Source: an uncultured Eubacteriales bacterium
GTDB lineage: Bacteria > Bacillota > Clostridia > Oscillospirales > Oscillospiraceae
Direction: 5' to 3'
NCBI GenBank assembly: GCA_900551355.1
Contig: URVR01000022.1
Span: 1 to 15,703 of the forward strand
Length of the DNA: 15,703 nt
Part shown: positions 13,343 through 15,703 of the stretch, piece after piece
Position numbering within the stretch: the first letter of the stretch is position 1
Layout: every line of letters begins with the position of its first letter
Notes under the pieces: model-generated
Database searches by the model: none
The model's input: only the letters and a program-made list of their open reading frames with translations
Told to the model about the DNA's origin: nothing
Made by a program: the position numbers and the translations under genes

Positions 13343-15391
13343 TTATTCACGCTCCGCCGCGCCGCTGACGATGTGGTAGTAGGCGTTGGACGTCAGCTTA
13401 TACGCCAGCGTGTACAGCAGGGCGAAGGCAACATAGCTGACCACGGTGGTGCCGATGAGCAGCGGGGTGTTGCTCAGGTTGAACAGCAGCCGGAGCTTGT
13501 GGATGAAGGGGAAGGCAAAGCACAGGTGGACGCCGGACAGGGCCATGGGCAGGAAGAACACGGTCAGCAGCTGGGAGTTGATGCTGCGGCGGATGTCCCT
13601 TTTCGTCATGCCCACCTTCTGCATGATGTCGAAGCGGCTCTGGTCCTCATAGCCCTCGCAGATCTGCTTGTAGTAGATGATGGACACGGCGGCCAGCAGG
13701 AACACCACGCTGAGCATAATGCCCAGGAAGAACAGACCGCCGTATGTGCCGTAGAAATCGCTGCGGTTGGCGGCCTTGGACTCCACGCTGACCCCCACAC
13801 CCCAGTCGCTGCTCACACGGCTGAGGTGCGCGTTCAGTGCATCCGTCAGGTTGGGCGTCACGTCGTCGGTGTTCGCCTGCTGGTTCTCCGGCAGGTCTGT
13901 GTCAAAGCCGTAGTTCCAGTACGCGCTGGGATACCAGCCGTACTTGTCGCTGAGATAGCCCTGCAATTCCGGCACAAAGCGCTCAAAGTCCTTCACCACT
14001 ACCGTCAGGGACGGCGTGATGTCCGCCACCGCGGCACCGTCCAGCGGTGTGATCTCCCGCTTCATCACATGGCGGGTCATGCCGCCGTCAACGGACAGCG
14101 TGTCCGCGTTGAAGTCCATCCGCAGCGCGGCCACATACACCTGCCCATCCTCCAGCGTCAGGCTTTGGCCGGTGACGGCGTTGTACTCCTCCAGCGGCAC
14201 AAAGTGCACCTGTATGACGTGGGTGCTGTCCATTGCGTACGCCCCGGCCGCATCGACGATCAGGTTGCCGCCGTCCAGCAGGCCGCTGAGGGACACCTCC
14301 CGGTACTCCGCCACGTTGCTGGCCTCGCCGCCGAAGTTGAAGACGGCGCTCTCCACACCCTGGCGCAGCTCCTCCAGCTCCGTCTTGTCCATCAGATGCT
14401 CATCCCCGTATACCGTCACGGCGATGTCGTGGGGATAGCGGGCATTCACCGCGTCCTCCTGCCCGAAGTACAGACAGGTGGTGGAGGACAGCATCACCAG
14501 CACCATGGTGGCCAGCACGCAGATGCTGGCAAGGCCCGCGCCGTTGCGCTTCATGCGGTAGGCCATGGAGGACACGGACACGAAGTGGCTGGGCCGGTAG
14601 TAATAGCGGGGGTTTTTCTGGAGGGCGCGGCACAGCGCCACAGAACCGGAAATGAACAGCAGATACGTACCGGCAATGACCATGAGCACCGCCGTAAAGA
14701 ACCACAGCAGCGCCTCCAGCGGCTCACGGATGGACACGGCCAGCCAGTAGGCGCCGCCCAGCAGGGCAAGGCCCAGCACCGCCAGCAGCCATCTGGCACG
14801 GGGCGGCTTTTCGCCCACGGACTCGCTGTGCAGCAGCGCCACGGCGCTGACGCGGTGCAGCTGCCACAGGGCATGCAGGAAGATCAGACCGTGGACGGCG
14901 GCGAACAGCACCAGCGTCACCAGCAGCGACTTGATGTTCACCGTGAACGTATAGCTGATCTGGCTGCTGAGAAGGTTCATCAGCCCCAGCTCCGCCAGCT
15001 TGGACAGCGCCACGCCCAGCGCAAGGCCGACGACGGTGGTGCCCGCGTAGGTCAGCAGCGTCTCCCACAGCAGGATGCGGGCGATGTTGCCCTTGCCCAT
15101 ACCCAGCACGTTGTACAGGCCGAACTCCCGGCTGCGGCGGCGGATGAGGAACGAATGGGTGTAAAAGAGGAAGATCAGGGCGAAAAAGGCGATGACCACG
15201 CTGCCAAGGCTCATGATCAGGGCGGTGCTGCGTCCGCCGGACATCTGGGGCAGCAGTGTGGACACCGACAGGCCCATAAGGATGTAGAACATGGCGGTGA
15301 CGCCGGTGCAGGTCAGCAGGTACGGCAGGTACAGCCGGCGGTTCTGCTTCATGCCCGTCCACGCCAGACGGGGGTAAAATCCACGGTTCAT
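13343..15391 (-). CDS. Bce-type (FtsX-like) ABC transporter permease
   Basis: A 682-residue inner-membrane permease. It has the ten-helix layout of BceB/VraG/YxdM proteins: TM1 at about 20-42, two FtsX-like regions (about 55-185 and 545-675), and a large extracellular domain of about 225 residues between TM7 (near 288-310) and TM8 (near 550-575). RRRSREFGLYNVLGMGKGNI (84-103) and DIMQKVGMTKRDIRRSINSQ are the two coupling-loop repeats that contact the ATPase. Family members sense and detoxify cell-wall-active antimicrobial peptides together with a two-component system, which is not in the window. The ATG overlaps the ATPase stop (ATGA), giving translational coupling in place of a strong ribosome binding site. 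Confidence 0.93.
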   Translation of the reverse strand: MNRGFYPRLAWTGMKQNRRLYLPYLLTCTGVTAMFYILMGLSVSTLLPQMSGGRSTALIMSLGSVVIAFFALIFLFYTHSFLIRRRSREFGLYNVLGMGKGNIARILLWETLLTYAGTTVVGLALGVALSKLAELGLMNLLSSQISYTFTVNIKSLLVTLVLFAAVHGLIFLHALWQLHRVSAVALLHSESVGEKPPRARWLLAVLGLALLGGAYWLAVSIREPLEALLWFFTAVLMVIAGTYLLFISGSVALCRALQKNPRYYYRPSHFVSVSSMAYRMKRNGAGLASICVLATMVLVMLSSTTCLYFGQEDAVNARYPHDIAVTVYGDEHLMDKTELEELRQGVESAVFNFGGEASNVAEYREVSLSGLLDGGNLIVDAAGAYAMDSTHVIQVHFVPLEEYNAVTGQSLTLEDGQVYVAALRMDFNADTLSVDGGMTRHVMKREITPLDGAAVADITPSLTVVVKDFERFVPELQGYLSDKYGWYPSAYWNYGFDTDLPENQQANTDDVTPNLTDALNAHLSRVSSDWGVGVSVESKAANRSDFYGTYGGLFFLGIMLSVVFLLAAVSIIYYKQICEGYEDQSRFDIMQKVGMTKRDIRRSINSQLLTVFFLPMALSGVHLCFAFPFIHKLRLLFNLSNTPLLIGTTVVSYVAFALLYTLAYKLTSNAYYHIVSGAAERE

Positions 15392-15677
15392 TGCGCGTCA
15401 CCGCCTGCCTGCAGCATGGTCAGCGTGTCGGAGATCATCTGATAGAACCCGGCATCGCTGGTGTCGCCGCGATAGAGCTGGTGGAACACCTCGCCGTCCT
15501 TGATGAACAGCACCCGTCCGGCGCGGCTGGCGGCCTTGACGGAGTGGGTGACCATGAGGATGGTCTGGCCCCGGCGGTTCACGTCGCCGAACAGGCCCAG
15601 CAGCTCGTCGGTGGCCCGGGAATCCAGCGCGCCGGTAGGCTCGTCGGCCAGCAGCAGACGGGGCTGTGTGATGAGGG
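15388..15677 (-). CDS. ABC transporter ATP-binding protein, C-terminal fragment (BceA-type)
   Basis: About 96 codons remain, starting within LITQPRLLLADEPTGALD (Walker B, D-loop) and continuing with the H-loop VTHS. The last residues are GGDAQ before the TGA that overlaps the permease ATG. Walker A, the Q-loop and the signature motif, roughly the first 150-160 residues, lie off the contig. The ATPase powers the permease encoded downstream. The codons at the extreme right merge into adapter sequence, so this is a sequencing edge and not a truncated gene. An internal ATG at 15582 is not the start. Confidence 0.93.
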
Positions 15678-15703
15678 CTGTCTCTTATACACATCTCCGA
15701 GCC
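15678..15703 (-). other. Nextera Read-2 adapter at the right contig end (technical sequence)
   Basis: CTGTCTCTTATACACATCT (15678-15696) is the reverse complement of the Tn5 mosaic end, and CCGAGCC (15697-15703) begins the Read-2 tail. Bases 15678 onward should be trimmed; one or two bases could be shared by chance with the genome. Confidence 0.97.

Noticed and set aside
13373..15442. A 689-codon open frame antisense to the ABC permease
   Set aside because: It is rich in His, Gln and Gly, with no domain pattern or ribosome binding site. It is the shadow of a GC-rich gene whose permease translation is convincing.

Overview
The window is one contig of ordinary chromosomal DNA from a GC-rich member of the Bacillota, most likely class Clostridia, order Oscillospirales. 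The reasons are strong GGAGG-type ribosome binding sites on almost every gene, sigma-A promoters with 16-17 bp spacers, an S-box (SAM-I) riboswitch before metK, a CIRCE heat-shock operator, a DUF2325 protein and a Bce-type ABC exporter pair, together with strongly GC-biased third codon positions. The taxon is inferred from these traits and was not checked against a database. Both ends carry Illumina Nextera Read-2 transposon adapter (6-39 and 15678-15703). The terminal bases are therefore technical, and the peptides MCIRDR/MCIRDS that can be translated there are artefacts.

Layout, left to right. Minus strand: proB with the first codons of proA (proBA, cut by the contig end). Plus strand: a DUF2325 protein with a possible metal-regulator operator, a flavodoxin-fold protein with a CX2CX2CX5C cluster, an FMN-dependent alpha-hydroxy-acid dehydrogenase with a Cys-rich N-terminus, and a first MATE exporter. 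A YjjG-like HAD phosphatase (minus) converges on that exporter, and both end in one perfect 38-bp palindromic terminator. A second, separately promoted MATE exporter follows (plus) and converges on hsp20 (minus).

hsp20 and ftsH diverge from a 330-bp region holding a near-perfect CIRCE on the hsp20 promoter, a hairpin at the predicted 5' end of the hsp20 mRNA, and two 11-bp direct repeats. ftsH is followed after 17 nt by a SpoU-family rRNA/tRNA methyltransferase. That gene converges on a small cupin gene lying downstream of metK. metK (minus) has a complete SAM-I riboswitch with an intrinsic terminator. Divergent from it is a rhomboid-fold membrane protein that lacks a recognisable GxSG serine motif and carries a C-terminal zinc-ribbon-like tail. 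The window ends with a Bce-type ABC permease and the C-terminal part of its ATPase (minus).

The genes are housekeeping (proline and SAM synthesis, protein quality control, RNA methylation) plus efflux and peptide-resistance functions. I see no mobile element, CRISPR array, tRNA or rRNA, and no clear undescribed defence or biosynthetic system. The best leads are regulatory: the DUF2325 operator, the structured hsp20 leader and repeats, the cupin behind the metK terminator, a recurring TTGC -35 hexamer, and two adjacent flavoproteins that both carry extra cysteine clusters.
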